Assembly (NCBI RefSeq): GCF_017301635.1 | Contig: NZ_CP071091.1 | Span: 7,804,501-7,868,500 of the forward strand | DNA length: 64,000 nt | Direction of reading: 5' to 3' | DNA from: Myxococcus landrumus | Lineage (GTDB): Bacteria > Myxococcota > Myxococcia > Myxococcales > Myxococcaceae | Shown here: positions 57,472 through 64,000 of the stretch, piece by piece | How the letters are laid out: every line of letters starts with the position of its first letter | Numbering within the stretch: position 1 is the first letter of the stretch | The notes under the pieces: generated by a model | The model's database searches: none | The model's input: only the letters and a program-made list of their open reading frames with translations | Told to the model about the DNA's origin: nothing | Program-made: the position numbers and the translations under genes

Positions 57472-58119
57472 ATGGCCGGAAATCCCGCATGTGAGCGTTT
57501 CGTCCCCATGCTCTCCCCCTACGTCGACGGGGAGGTGACTCCCGCGGAGCGGGTGAACGTGGAGCGTCATCTCGCCGCGTGCCGCGACTGCACCGGGCGC
57601 ACCGCGGACCTGCGCGCCGAGTCGGGCCTGCTCCGGGTGGGCCTGGACATGGCGGTGGACGACGTCGACTTCAAGGACTTCGCCCAGAAGGTGATGGCGC
57701 GGGTGACGCCGGAGAAGCCGCCCCTCTTCGAGCGGCTGAAGCTGGCCCTGTCTGAGATGTTCCTCTACCAGCGCACCGCCATGGTGTCGTCGCTGGCCAC
57801 GGCCGCGGTGCTGGTGGCGGTGGGCCTGCCCCTGCTCCTGAGTGACCGGGCGCCGGTGGGCTACGGGGCGGAGCGGATGACGGTGAAGTCCATCCAGCCC
57901 TACCAGGACGCGCGCGTGGCGCCGGTGGTGATGGAGACCGACAACGGTGGCACCATCATCTGGCTGGTGGACGAGGAGCCGCAGGATGGCAAGTCGCCCG
58001 AAGAGGACGAGGAGCTGGAAGAGGACTTGAGTGGCGGACTTCGCGATGGCGCCAAGGGCCCCCGGCCCCTGGCCAAGCCGAAGTCCGACGTGGAGCGGCC
58101 GTCGGGAGGACCCCTGTGA
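57472..58119 (+). CDS. Anti-sigma factor (zf-HC2) membrane protein
   Basis: 215 residues from ATG 57472 (GAAGG upstream); GTG 57463 would add three residues. Zinc-binding anti-sigma domain: 'CERFVPMLSPYVDGEVTPAERVNVERHLAACRDCTGRT' with the His-x3-Cys-x2-Cys signature and an N-terminal Cys. A helical region at about 55-95 leads to one membrane helix (MVSSLATAAVLVAVGLPLLL, about 100-120). The periplasmic part is acidic ('EEDEELEEDL') with a Lys/Pro tail. It should sequester the upstream ECF sigma factor and release it after a signal; the last gene of the operon overlaps its stop by four bases (GTGA). Confidence 0.92.
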   Translation: MAGNPACERFVPMLSPYVDGEVTPAERVNVERHLAACRDCTGRTADLRAESGLLRVGLDMAVDDVDFKDFAQKVMARVTPEKPPLFERLKLALSEMFLYQRTAMVSSLATAAVLVAVGLPLLLSDRAPVGYGAERMTVKSIQPYQDARVAPVVMETDNGGTIIWLVDEEPQDGKSPEEDEELEEDLSGGLRDGAKGPRPLAKPKSDVERPSGGPL

Positions 58120-58574
58120 GAAGACACGTGTCGTCCGGCCAGATGCTGCTGGCCGTGCTGGGCCTGGGTGTGCTGGTGCCGCTCGTCGGCCTGGCGCAGG
58201 ACGAGCAGAAGGTCAGCGTCCAGGTGGAGGTGGTGCTCGCCTCGCGCAAGGGCGCCGAGGTGGAGCCGCCCGAGCTGGCGAAGATGAAGGAGCAGTTCCA
58301 GAAACAGAACTTCAACTTCACCTCCTTCAAGCGCCTGTCCAACGAGAAGCTGGACGTGGGCGCCAAGAAGGCCTCCGAGGTGAAGCTCCCCAACGGCAGC
58401 AACGCGTCGCTGCTGCTGGTGGGCATGAAGGACGGCATCGCCACCGTGCGCGTGGCCATTCCGCGCCAGCCCACGCTGGACGTGGAGCTGGGCCGCCACG
58501 GCGCCGTCTACCAGAAGGCTGGAAAGCACGTGGGCGGAGAGCTCATCCTGGTGCTCTCCCCGCCCTCGAACTAG
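58116..58574 (+). CDS. Exported protein of the sigma/anti-sigma operon
   Basis: 152 residues, GTG 58116 overlapping the TGA of the anti-sigma gene, so translationally coupled. 'MLLAVLGLGVLVPLVGLAQ' is a signal peptide with a possible AQ-type cleavage. The mature protein 'VSVQVEVVLASRKGAEVEPPELAKMKEQFQKQNFNFTSFKRLSNEKLDVGAKKASEVKLPNGSNASLLLVGM' is a small beta-fold of unknown family, ending 'GRHGAVYQKAGKHVGGELILVLSP'. By position it may sense or modulate the anti-sigma factor, or be a target. Function unknown. Confidence 0.85.
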   Translation: MRRHVSSGQMLLAVLGLGVLVPLVGLAQDEQKVSVQVEVVLASRKGAEVEPPELAKMKEQFQKQNFNFTSFKRLSNEKLDVGAKKASEVKLPNGSNASLLLVGMKDGIATVRVAIPRQPTLDVELGRHGAVYQKAGKHVGGELILVLSPPSN

Positions 58575-58604
58575 CGAAGCAACCACCGCGAAGGCCGCCT
58601 CGGC

Positions 58605-59381
58605 TCAGGCGGCCCGGTCCACGGAGAGCGGCGCGGGGGCCATTCCGGGCTCCTCCTCTTCGTGCTCCTGAGAAGAAGGCCGCGACAGGGTGGCCTGCCG
58701 TGGGGTGGCGTCCTCGGCGCGCTCGTGCTCCAGGTGGATGATCATCCCCGTGAGCAGGCTCTCGAAGGCGCAGAAGCAGCGGTCCACCATGGCCAGCGCG
58801 TCCGCGCGCACCTCCGGCTCCAGCTCCATGGCCTCCAGCTCCGCCGCGAGCTCCTGCTCGAACATGGCGTGCTGGGCCTCCGCCCTCATGTGGTGGTCGG
58901 AGAAGTACTTGAGCCGCTCGTCCGCGCCCTGGGAGGCGCAGAGCGTGGCGGTGCGGCCGAAGAAGACGTGGCTGGTGGACTCCAGCGCCCAGAGCAGGAC
59001 GATGCGCACCCGGTCATCCACGGGGCGGTACACCTCGCTGATGATGGTGTACGCGGCCTCGCGCGTCTTCGCGTGGGCCTTGCCGTAGAGCGCGCCGATG
59101 CTCAGCGAGCCCCCCGTGAGCGCGGAGATGTCATCCTCGAACCACTGGTCGTGCCCGCTCTCCTCCGCGTGGTGACGCGTGGCGAGCGCCTTCAGATGCG
59201 GGTCCTGGATGAAGTGCGCGTTGAGCCTCAGCACGTCCTGGAACGACATCACCCAGAACGTGAGCCGAGGCGCGAACGCCATCACCTGGTCCAAGGGACG
59301 GTCCTGCTTCAGCTCCAGGAAGAAGGGGTGTGCGGCGAACCGCTTCTCACGCGCTTCAATGTGTTGGAGCACGGCCTTCAT
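58605..59381 (-). CDS. Heme-oxygenase-like domain iron-containing oxidase (HDO/TENA-like)
   Basis: 258 residues, ATG 59381. A helical protein with two metal-ligand segments: 'LATRHHAEESGHDQWFEDDISALTGG' (His and Glu in HxxEESGHD) and 'YFSDHHMRAEAQHAMFEQEL' (His and Glu in HHMRAEAQH). 'ESTSHVFFGRTATL' also has a His. This is the pattern of the iron-containing redox enzyme/heme-oxygenase-like family, whose members include oxidases in natural-product pathways and TENA thiaminases. It ends in an acidic, Glu-rich tail. Substrate unknown. Adjacent to the V4R-like gene on the same strand. Confidence 0.8.
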   Translation of the reverse strand: MKAVLQHIEAREKRFAAHPFFLELKQDRPLDQVMAFAPRLTFWVMSFQDVLRLNAHFIQDPHLKALATRHHAEESGHDQWFEDDISALTGGSLSIGALYGKAHAKTREAAYTIISEVYRPVDDRVRIVLLWALESTSHVFFGRTATLCASQGADERLKYFSDHHMRAEAQHAMFEQELAAELEAMELEPEVRADALAMVDRCFCAFESLLTGMIIHLEHERAEDATPRQATLSRPSSQEHEEEEPGMAPAPLSVDRAA

Positions 59382-59415
59382 TGGTGTCCCTCCCTGCTGC
59401 TACCCGCGATGTGGA

Positions 59416-59994
59416 CTACCAGCTGATGGTGTACACGCAGGCGGTGTCACCCCGGCGGCGGCAACTCTTGGGGTCATGTTCAATACGGACCCAAAGCGAA
59501 TCCTTGGGACGGAACCTGTCGGTGATGGCCTCCAGCAGTCCGTAGTCCAGGTCGCACGGATAGGGATTGTCGCAACGCATCTTCGCGTTTCGCTTGTCGA
59601 CGCCCTCGAAGTGATAACCGCCGATGTGGCCCTTGCCCCGGTGATTCATCCGATAGGTCGGGTCCACGGCACGCAAGACCTTCTCCAACGTGTCGATGTC
59701 CGGAGGGAATTGCGCGTTTTCTGGAATCTTCCGGCCAATCGTTCGCACCGTGCTGGGGCCAATCTTCTCGAAAACCAGACTGAAAGATTTCAGCAGCGCG
59801 GGCATTGGATACCAGGACTTGGCCTCCAGGGGAGAGATGCCGTTCTCCGCGAGGATGCGCAGCGCCCGGGCCTGGGCCAGCTCCATGCCGTTGACGATGG
59901 AGAGGATGGACTGGCCAATGACTTCAACGCCTTGGAAGGCCGCGAAGGCAGGGGCAGAGGGAGTGGGAGTCGTCGTCGGAGTCTTCAAATTCAT
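59416..59994 (-). CDS. V4R/4-vinyl-reductase-like sensory protein
   Basis: 192 residues from ATG 59994 (GAGGA nine bases upstream); ATG 60027 or 60054 would extend it. The N-terminus is Thr/Pro-rich. The core 'AQARALRILAENGISPLEAKSWYPMPALLKSFSLVFEKIGPSTVRTIGRKIP' is helical. The C-terminal end 'LWVRIEHDPKSCRRRGDTACVYTISW' has the Cys-x3-7-Gly-x3-Cys-x-Y/F-x-I-x-W pattern of V4R domains, which bind small hydrophobic ligands or metals. Many myxobacterial proteins of this size carry it in signalling contexts. The ligand is unknown. It precedes the HDO gene by 34 bases, so the two are probably co-transcribed. Confidence 0.7.
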   Translation of the reverse strand: MNLKTPTTTPTPSAPAFAAFQGVEVIGQSILSIVNGMELAQARALRILAENGISPLEAKSWYPMPALLKSFSLVFEKIGPSTVRTIGRKIPENAQFPPDIDTLEKVLRAVDPTYRMNHRGKGHIGGYHFEGVDKRNAKMRCDNPYPCDLDYGLLEAITDRFRPKDSLWVRIEHDPKSCRRRGDTACVYTISW

Positions 59995-60407
59995 ACCGGA
60001 ATGTCCTCGCGATTCGCTGTCATGCATTGAAGCGGGTTTCTCCGGTAATTTCAAACATCCTGATTTGTCTAAACTTTTCCGTTGTTATGGCTCCGTCTGC
60101 GATTGGGTGGGGTGGGACCCATGTGTTGGTGTCTCATGTCGGGTTCCAAACACTTGCGTAGGGAGGGATGGGACGAGGTGGGTCGGGCTCCTCCGGGGAG
60201 AGCTGACGGGATGTCCCAGGCGTGGGAGGGGGACTGAAAAAATGGCGGCACTTCCGGTGTGAGGGAGCGGCGAGGGCGGGGCGACTCCAGTGAGGACAAG
60301 GGGTTGGCGCTCGGCACATGGGTTGCTCAAGGACAGGAGGCGGGCGGGCGGTGGCGGCGGGGTGGTGTCTGGGTGTGCTGAATCCATCAACCCTTGGAGA
60401 AGAACCC
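59995..60407. other. Intergenic region with AT-rich patch
   Basis: 413 bases between the minus-strand V4R-like gene and the plus-strand basic protein. The part at 60030-60090 is unusually AT-rich for this genome and is a plausible promoter region for the minus gene. No gene, tRNA or repeat was recognised; other reading frames here have no family similarity. Confidence 0.5.
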
Positions 60408-60644
60408 ATGGCGAAGACTCGGCGAGGGCAGGGCATCCGGCGCAAGGCGCGGCGGGTGAAGGTGACGACGGCGCGTGCGGTGTCGGGGGCGGGGAGACAA
60501 GCGCGCCGGGTGCAGGTGACGCTGGGGGACCTCATCGCCGCGGCCTTCGACACGGTGGGGGGCGAGGTGAAGAAGGTGAAGCAGGTGATGTCCTCGAAGG
60601 ACATGGTGTTGGCCACGGGCAAGCACATCGTCTTCGTGGGCTGA
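60408..60644 (+). CDS. Small basic protein of unknown function
   Basis: 78 residues from ATG 60408, with GGAGAAG upstream; the longer open frame upstream is not coding. The first ~35 residues are Arg/Lys-rich ('KTRRGQGIRRKARRVKVTTARAV...RQARRVQV'), suitable for nucleic-acid contact. A short helical part 'LGDLIAAAFDTVGGEVKKVKQVMSSKDMVLATGKHIVFVG' follows. No family is recognised. It precedes the phospholipase D gene by 54 bases on the same strand and may be in its operon. Confidence 0.7.
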   Translation: MAKTRRGQGIRRKARRVKVTTARAVSGAGRQARRVQVTLGDLIAAAFDTVGGEVKKVKQVMSSKDMVLATGKHIVFVG

Positions 60645-60698
60645 AGACACGACACGAGCGGGCCGGGCGTCTGGGGAGGCGGCGAGGGGAGCTGGCGG

Positions 60699-62312
60699 GT
60701 GAAGCGCATCATCATTCCCGGACGCAACTGTTGGACGGTGGAGGAGACGAGCGACGCGGGCGTGCTGGTGGACGGGCGCGCGTACTACCGGGAGCTGTAC
60801 CGGGCCGCGAAGAAGGCCCGGCGCTACGTCGCGATGACGGGCTGGCAGTTCGACAGCGACGTGGCACTCCTCAGGGGAGAAGACCTGGAGGAAGCGCGGG
60901 GCGGTGAGGTGCGGCTGCTGCCCATGCTGGATGCGCTGTGCCGGGCCAACCCGGAGCTGCATGTCTACATCCTGGCGTGGGACTTCAGCCTGCTGCTCGC
61001 GATGGAGCGCGAGTGGATGCAGCACCTGTTGTTCAACTGGACGACGAATGAGCGGGTGCGCTTCCGCTTCGACGCCTCCAGTCCGCTCTACGGCGCGCAC
61101 CACCAGAAGCTGGTGGTCATCGACGGGGTGCAAGCCTTTACGGGCGGAATGGATGTGTGTGATTGCCGCTGGGATGACCGCGAGCACCGCGCCCATTCGG
61201 TGCTGCGGTGTGACAGTGGCAGGGACCCGCATCGGCCCTACCACGACGTGCAGGCGGTGCTCACCGGGCCGGTGGTGGAGCGGCTGACGGAGCTGTTCGA
61301 GGCGAGATGGGCCCACGCGGGCGGAGGCGAGCTGCGGCTGCCGAGGGTGTCTCGGGATGACGTGGGCTTCTCCTCCAGCGTGCCCGCGCCGCCGGGGCCG
61401 GTGGCGCTCAGCCGGACGTTCGGCAAGACGCTGCTGCCGCCGCAGGAGGCGGTGCAGGAGGTGCGCGCGCTGTTCCTGGATGCCATCGACGCGGCGGACC
61501 GGTTCATCTACATCGAGAACCAGTACTTCTCCTCGCGGGCCATCTACCAGGCGCTGGTGCGGCGCTTTCGCGCGGTGGGGCGTCCGCCGCTCCAGGTGGT
61601 GCTGGTGTTGCCCCGGCAGCCCGAGGCGCTGCGCGAGCAATTGGCCATGGGCGTGGCGCAGGTCCGGCTGCTGCGCGCGCTGGGGCGGCTGGCGCGGGAG
61701 ACAGGCCACATGTTCCGGGTGTACTGCTCGGCGGCGCGCGACGTCCCCTCGGGCGCGGACGTCTACACGTACGTCCACTCGAAGGTGATGGTGGTGGACG
61801 ACGCCTTCCTCACGCTGGGCTCGGCGAACACCACCAATCGCAGCATGGGCCTGGACTCGGAGCTGAACCTGAGCTGGGAGGCGGAGGTGGAGGGCGACAC
61901 CGTGTCGCGGGCCATCCGCCGCGTCCGGGTGTCGCTGATGGCGGAGCTCGCGGGCCTGTCGGGCGTGGGAGCGGTGCGGTCGCTGGCGGGCGTGGACTCC
62001 GCCTGGGTGGAGCGGCTGGACGCGGTGGCGCGCGAGGAGTCGCACCGGCTGCGTCCTCATCCGCTGGAGACGGTGTTCGACCAGAGCCCCCTGCTCAAGT
62101 CGCTGGAGCCGGAGGAGCTGAGCATCGACCCGGAGGACTCCGTGCTGGACGAGTCCTTGTTCGAGGCCCTGCGTGGTGGGGAGGACGGGCTCTTCGCCTC
62201 CGGCATCCGGCTCCTGTCGCGCTGGTGGGTGGGGGCGGCGGAGGAACGCCCACACCGGGCGATTCTACCGGCGGGCTCGGATGACGAGAGGGGCCACCGC
62301 GACGGAGGATGA
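60699..62312 (+). CDS. Phospholipase D/cardiolipin synthase-like protein
   Basis: 537 residues, GTG 60699 with GAGGGGAG upstream. Two HKD motifs: 'GAHHQKLVVIDGVQAFTGGMDVCD' (HxKxxxxD, about 140-165) and 'YVHSKVMVVDDAFLTLGSANTTNRSMGLDSELNLSW' (about 350-385). The first has His-Gln-Lys-x4-Asp and the second His-Ser-Lys-x4-Asp, both intact. Family members hydrolyse or transphosphatidylate phospholipids. There is no signal peptide or strong membrane anchor at the N-terminus, so it is probably cytoplasmic or membrane-associated. The C-terminal ~100 residues are charged. Substrate unknown. Confidence 0.9.
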   Translation: MKRIIIPGRNCWTVEETSDAGVLVDGRAYYRELYRAAKKARRYVAMTGWQFDSDVALLRGEDLEEARGGEVRLLPMLDALCRANPELHVYILAWDFSLLLAMEREWMQHLLFNWTTNERVRFRFDASSPLYGAHHQKLVVIDGVQAFTGGMDVCDCRWDDREHRAHSVLRCDSGRDPHRPYHDVQAVLTGPVVERLTELFEARWAHAGGGELRLPRVSRDDVGFSSSVPAPPGPVALSRTFGKTLLPPQEAVQEVRALFLDAIDAADRFIYIENQYFSSRAIYQALVRRFRAVGRPPLQVVLVLPRQPEALREQLAMGVAQVRLLRALGRLARETGHMFRVYCSAARDVPSGADVYTYVHSKVMVVDDAFLTLGSANTTNRSMGLDSELNLSWEAEVEGDTVSRAIRRVRVSLMAELAGLSGVGAVRSLAGVDSAWVERLDAVAREESHRLRPHPLETVFDQSPLLKSLEPEELSIDPEDSVLDESLFEALRGGEDGLFASGIRLLSRWWVGAAEERPHRAILPAGSDDERGHRDGG

Positions 62313-62435
62313 GGGACCTTCCGTATCGCCGATGTATCACCGGGCGCGTGCGTGTGCCGAGGCTCGGCAGTGCCACCCACACGATGTGGGTCGAGGACTT
62401 CGCGAGTCGGCGGGGCCGGGTAGGATTGGGGGACG

Positions 62436-63830
62436 ATGACCGGCGCCACCCCCCTATTCGTCCTCTTCGCCCTCGTCTCCAACCAGAGCTCCACCATCAC
62501 CGAGGAAGGGCCCGAGTCCACGGGACGCCAGGACACCCCCGTGTCCAAGGCCCGCCTGGATGAGCCCGCGCCTCCCGGGAGCAATGCGGGAGGAGAGGGC
62601 TTCGGCTTCACCGCGCAGCTCGAGGTGGGCGGGCTGAGCCTGCCCTCGGGGACGCCCGGTGGAGGACAGGACTTGTTCATCCGGGCGTATCCGGTGCTGG
62701 GGCTGACGAAGGGAGACTCCTTCGTGCTCCGGCTGGGCGCCAACCTGCGCATGCGCATGGTGGACGAGGAGCCCAAGCAGACGGAGGGCGACTACGGCGC
62801 CCGCCTGCGCCGCGAGGACTGGGATGAGCTGAGCGACGCGGGCCAGGTGGTGCGCATGCTGCGCATCGGCCGGGAAGGGGAGTCGTTCTATCTGCGCGTG
62901 GAGCCCCTGGTCGACGAGTCGCTGGGCCGAGGCTATCTGGTGGGCCGCTACAGCAACGTGCTGTCGCCGGACTATCACCCGGCGGGTGGCTCGGTGACGG
63001 TGGCGAAGGGGCCGGTGCGCGCGGAGGTGCTGGCCAGCGACGTGCTCGCGGCGCGGCTCTTCGCGGGCGAGCTGATGCTGGACATCGGCCGCGCGGCCAG
63101 CGACGACGCGAGCAACTTCGACCGCTACCTCGTGCGGTTCTCCGCCGCGCACGACGCGGGCCGCGCGGGTGGCAAGACGCCCAACATGACGCTGGCGTCG
63201 CTGGGAGGCGACGTGGCGCTGTACAAGGGGGAGCGCCTGCGGGCATGGGCGCTGGCGGGTGGTGGCGCGCGCTTCTCGGAGTCGCACACGCCCGCGGTGG
63301 GCGGCCTGCTCGGTGTGGCGCTGGAGGGCCAGACGTCGAGCGGCACTCAAATCAGCGTGACGCTCCAGGGCCGCAACCAGGGAGGGCGCTTCCGCTTTGG
63401 CATGTTCGGTCCCGACTATGAGCTGGGCCGCTTCTCGGGCACGGGCCTGGCCGAGCAGCCCATCTCCGAGGAGGAGCTGCCCCGGGGCTTCGCGGGCTAC
63501 CTGGAGGCGTCCATCGCGAAGGGCGGCGCGGACTCGACGCTGCTGTTGGGCAGCCTGGCCGCGCAGTACTACGGCTTCGGCCGCACGGACCTGGATGTGT
63601 CCGCGGGCTTCGAGCTGCCCGGAGGCCGCACCCGCGCCCTGGCTCGCGCGGTGCTGACGGCGCTGGGAGACCGGCCGCGCTACTCGCTGGGCGTGGAGGT
63701 CCGCCAGCGCTTGATGAACCACCTGTACGCGTGGGGCTCGGGCGGCACGGTGCACTTTCCCCAGGCCAACAACCAGCTCGTGCGCGGCGTGACGGTGGGC
63801 GCGGGCGTGGGCGTGGACTTCCAGCGCTGA
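62436..63830 (+). CDS. Outer-membrane beta-barrel-like protein
   Basis: 464 residues, ATG 62436. A short hydrophobic start (TPLFVLFALVSNQSS) may be a weak signal peptide; no lipobox is seen. The mature protein alternates hydrophobic and polar residues in many strands, for example 'GFGFTAQLEVGGLSLPSG', 'DLFIRAYPVLGLTKGDSFVLRLGANLRMRM', 'GYLEASIAKGGADSTLLLGSLAAQYYGFG' and 'RALARAVLTALGDRPRYSLGVEVRQRLMNHLYAWGSGGTVHFPQ'. It ends 'RGVTVGAGVGVDFQR', compatible with a C-terminal barrel strand. No family is recognised. It is likely an outer-membrane protein. Confidence 0.75.
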   Translation: MTGATPLFVLFALVSNQSSTITEEGPESTGRQDTPVSKARLDEPAPPGSNAGGEGFGFTAQLEVGGLSLPSGTPGGGQDLFIRAYPVLGLTKGDSFVLRLGANLRMRMVDEEPKQTEGDYGARLRREDWDELSDAGQVVRMLRIGREGESFYLRVEPLVDESLGRGYLVGRYSNVLSPDYHPAGGSVTVAKGPVRAEVLASDVLAARLFAGELMLDIGRAASDDASNFDRYLVRFSAAHDAGRAGGKTPNMTLASLGGDVALYKGERLRAWALAGGGARFSESHTPAVGGLLGVALEGQTSSGTQISVTLQGRNQGGRFRFGMFGPDYELGRFSGTGLAEQPISEEELPRGFAGYLEASIAKGGADSTLLLGSLAAQYYGFGRTDLDVSAGFELPGGRTRALARAVLTALGDRPRYSLGVEVRQRLMNHLYAWGSGGTVHFPQANNQLVRGVTVGAGVGVDFQR

Positions 63831-63839
63831 CGCCGCGCC

Positions 63840-64000
63840 TCACCCGGTGTCTCGAGAGGACGGAGGCTCCAGCGGCAGGGTGAAGCGGAAGGTGGAGCCC
63901 TGGCCCACCTCCGTGTCCACGCCGATGTGGCCTCCGTGGCGCTCGACGATGTCGCGGCAGATGTAGAGCCCCAGCCCCAGTCCCCCGAAGCCGGAGATGG
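63840..64000 (-). CDS. Sensor histidine kinase, C-terminal part (edge-truncated)
   Basis: Only the last 52 codons lie in the window; the gene continues beyond base 64000. The frame reads 'ISGFGGLGLGLYICRDIVERHGGHIGVDTEVGQGSTFRFTLPLEPP', the G2 box (GLGLGL) and final strands of a histidine kinase ATPase domain, ending in TGA at 63840-63842. It converges with the outer-membrane protein gene. The input domains are unknown. Confidence 0.92.
   Translation of the reverse strand, partial: ISGFGGLGLGLYICRDIVERHGGHIGVDTEVGQGSTFRFTLPLEPPSSRDTG

Noticed and set aside
60387..62255. A 622-codon minus-strand frame opposite phospholipase D
   Set aside because: Shadow of the HKD gene; composition is Arg/His/Pro-rich and no family matches.

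Overview
This 64-kb window is G+C-rich, densely coded chromosomal DNA that looks like a myxobacterium of the Myxococcaceae (Myxococcus, Corallococcus or a relative). Grounds: the lipoproteins with 'PDAG'-type linkers, the DUF1552/DUF1592 pair, the TROVE/vWA protein, the ankyrin and histone-H1-like proteins, a large hybrid sensor kinase, and predation-type effector proteases. No rRNA, tRNA, insertion sequence or CRISPR array was seen.

Layout. 0-5 kb is an accessory patch: the tail of a prolyl-oligopeptidase, a HEAVH metalloprotease-like protein that abuts a truncated LysR gene, a DUF2185 (Imm33-like) protein and a TIGR04141/DUF6119 protein of lower G+C. 5-9 kb holds a translationally coupled DUF1592/DUF1552 pair. 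9-14.7 kb has an MFS carrier, two lipoproteins, a zinc-ribbon membrane protein and two decayed genes. One of these is a scrap matching the end of the prolyl-oligopeptidase at position 1. 14.7-24.3 kb is mostly housekeeping: an ABC-2 exporter, YdeI, a GST, mreB, a CPA2 antiporter and a GT2. 24.5-32.8 kb contains a hybrid kinase with an ethylene-receptor-like sensor, a PLP decarboxylase, a very short SelW-like gene with an in-frame UGA (probable selenoprotein), dapD, an orphan ChrR-like anti-sigma protein and the TROVE protein. 32.8-45 kb contains an ankyrin protein, dapE, a YopT-like cysteine protease, a histone-H1-like protein, lipoproteins, a FadL-like porin coupled to a pterin dehydratase, and glpK, whose 3' end is tandemly repeated three times with a 136-bp period. 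45-48 kb has a two-gene unit (phosphoribosyltransferase-like membrane-anchored protein plus an unrecognised protein). 47.6-52.2 kb is an AttEFGH-type ABC cluster. 52-64 kb holds a hydrolase, DUF3467, hemF, a pilin-like protein, an ECF sigma/anti-sigma operon, a heme-oxygenase-like protein, a V4R-like protein, a phospholipase D, an outer-membrane protein, and the C-terminus of a sensor kinase cut by the window edge.

How genes work together. dapD and dapE act in the succinylase branch of lysine/meso-diaminopimelate synthesis. The ECF sigma factor, its membrane anti-sigma factor and a secreted protein form one operon. The lipocalin-like protein, FtsX-type permease and LolD-like ATPase form an envelope lipid or lipoprotein export unit. 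The YopT-like and HExxH proteins are candidate cytotoxic effectors, but no secretion apparatus is encoded here. The strongest candidates for a second look are the UGA-containing SelW gene, the phosphoribosyltransferase-like/unknown gene pair, the effector proteases and the sensor kinase.
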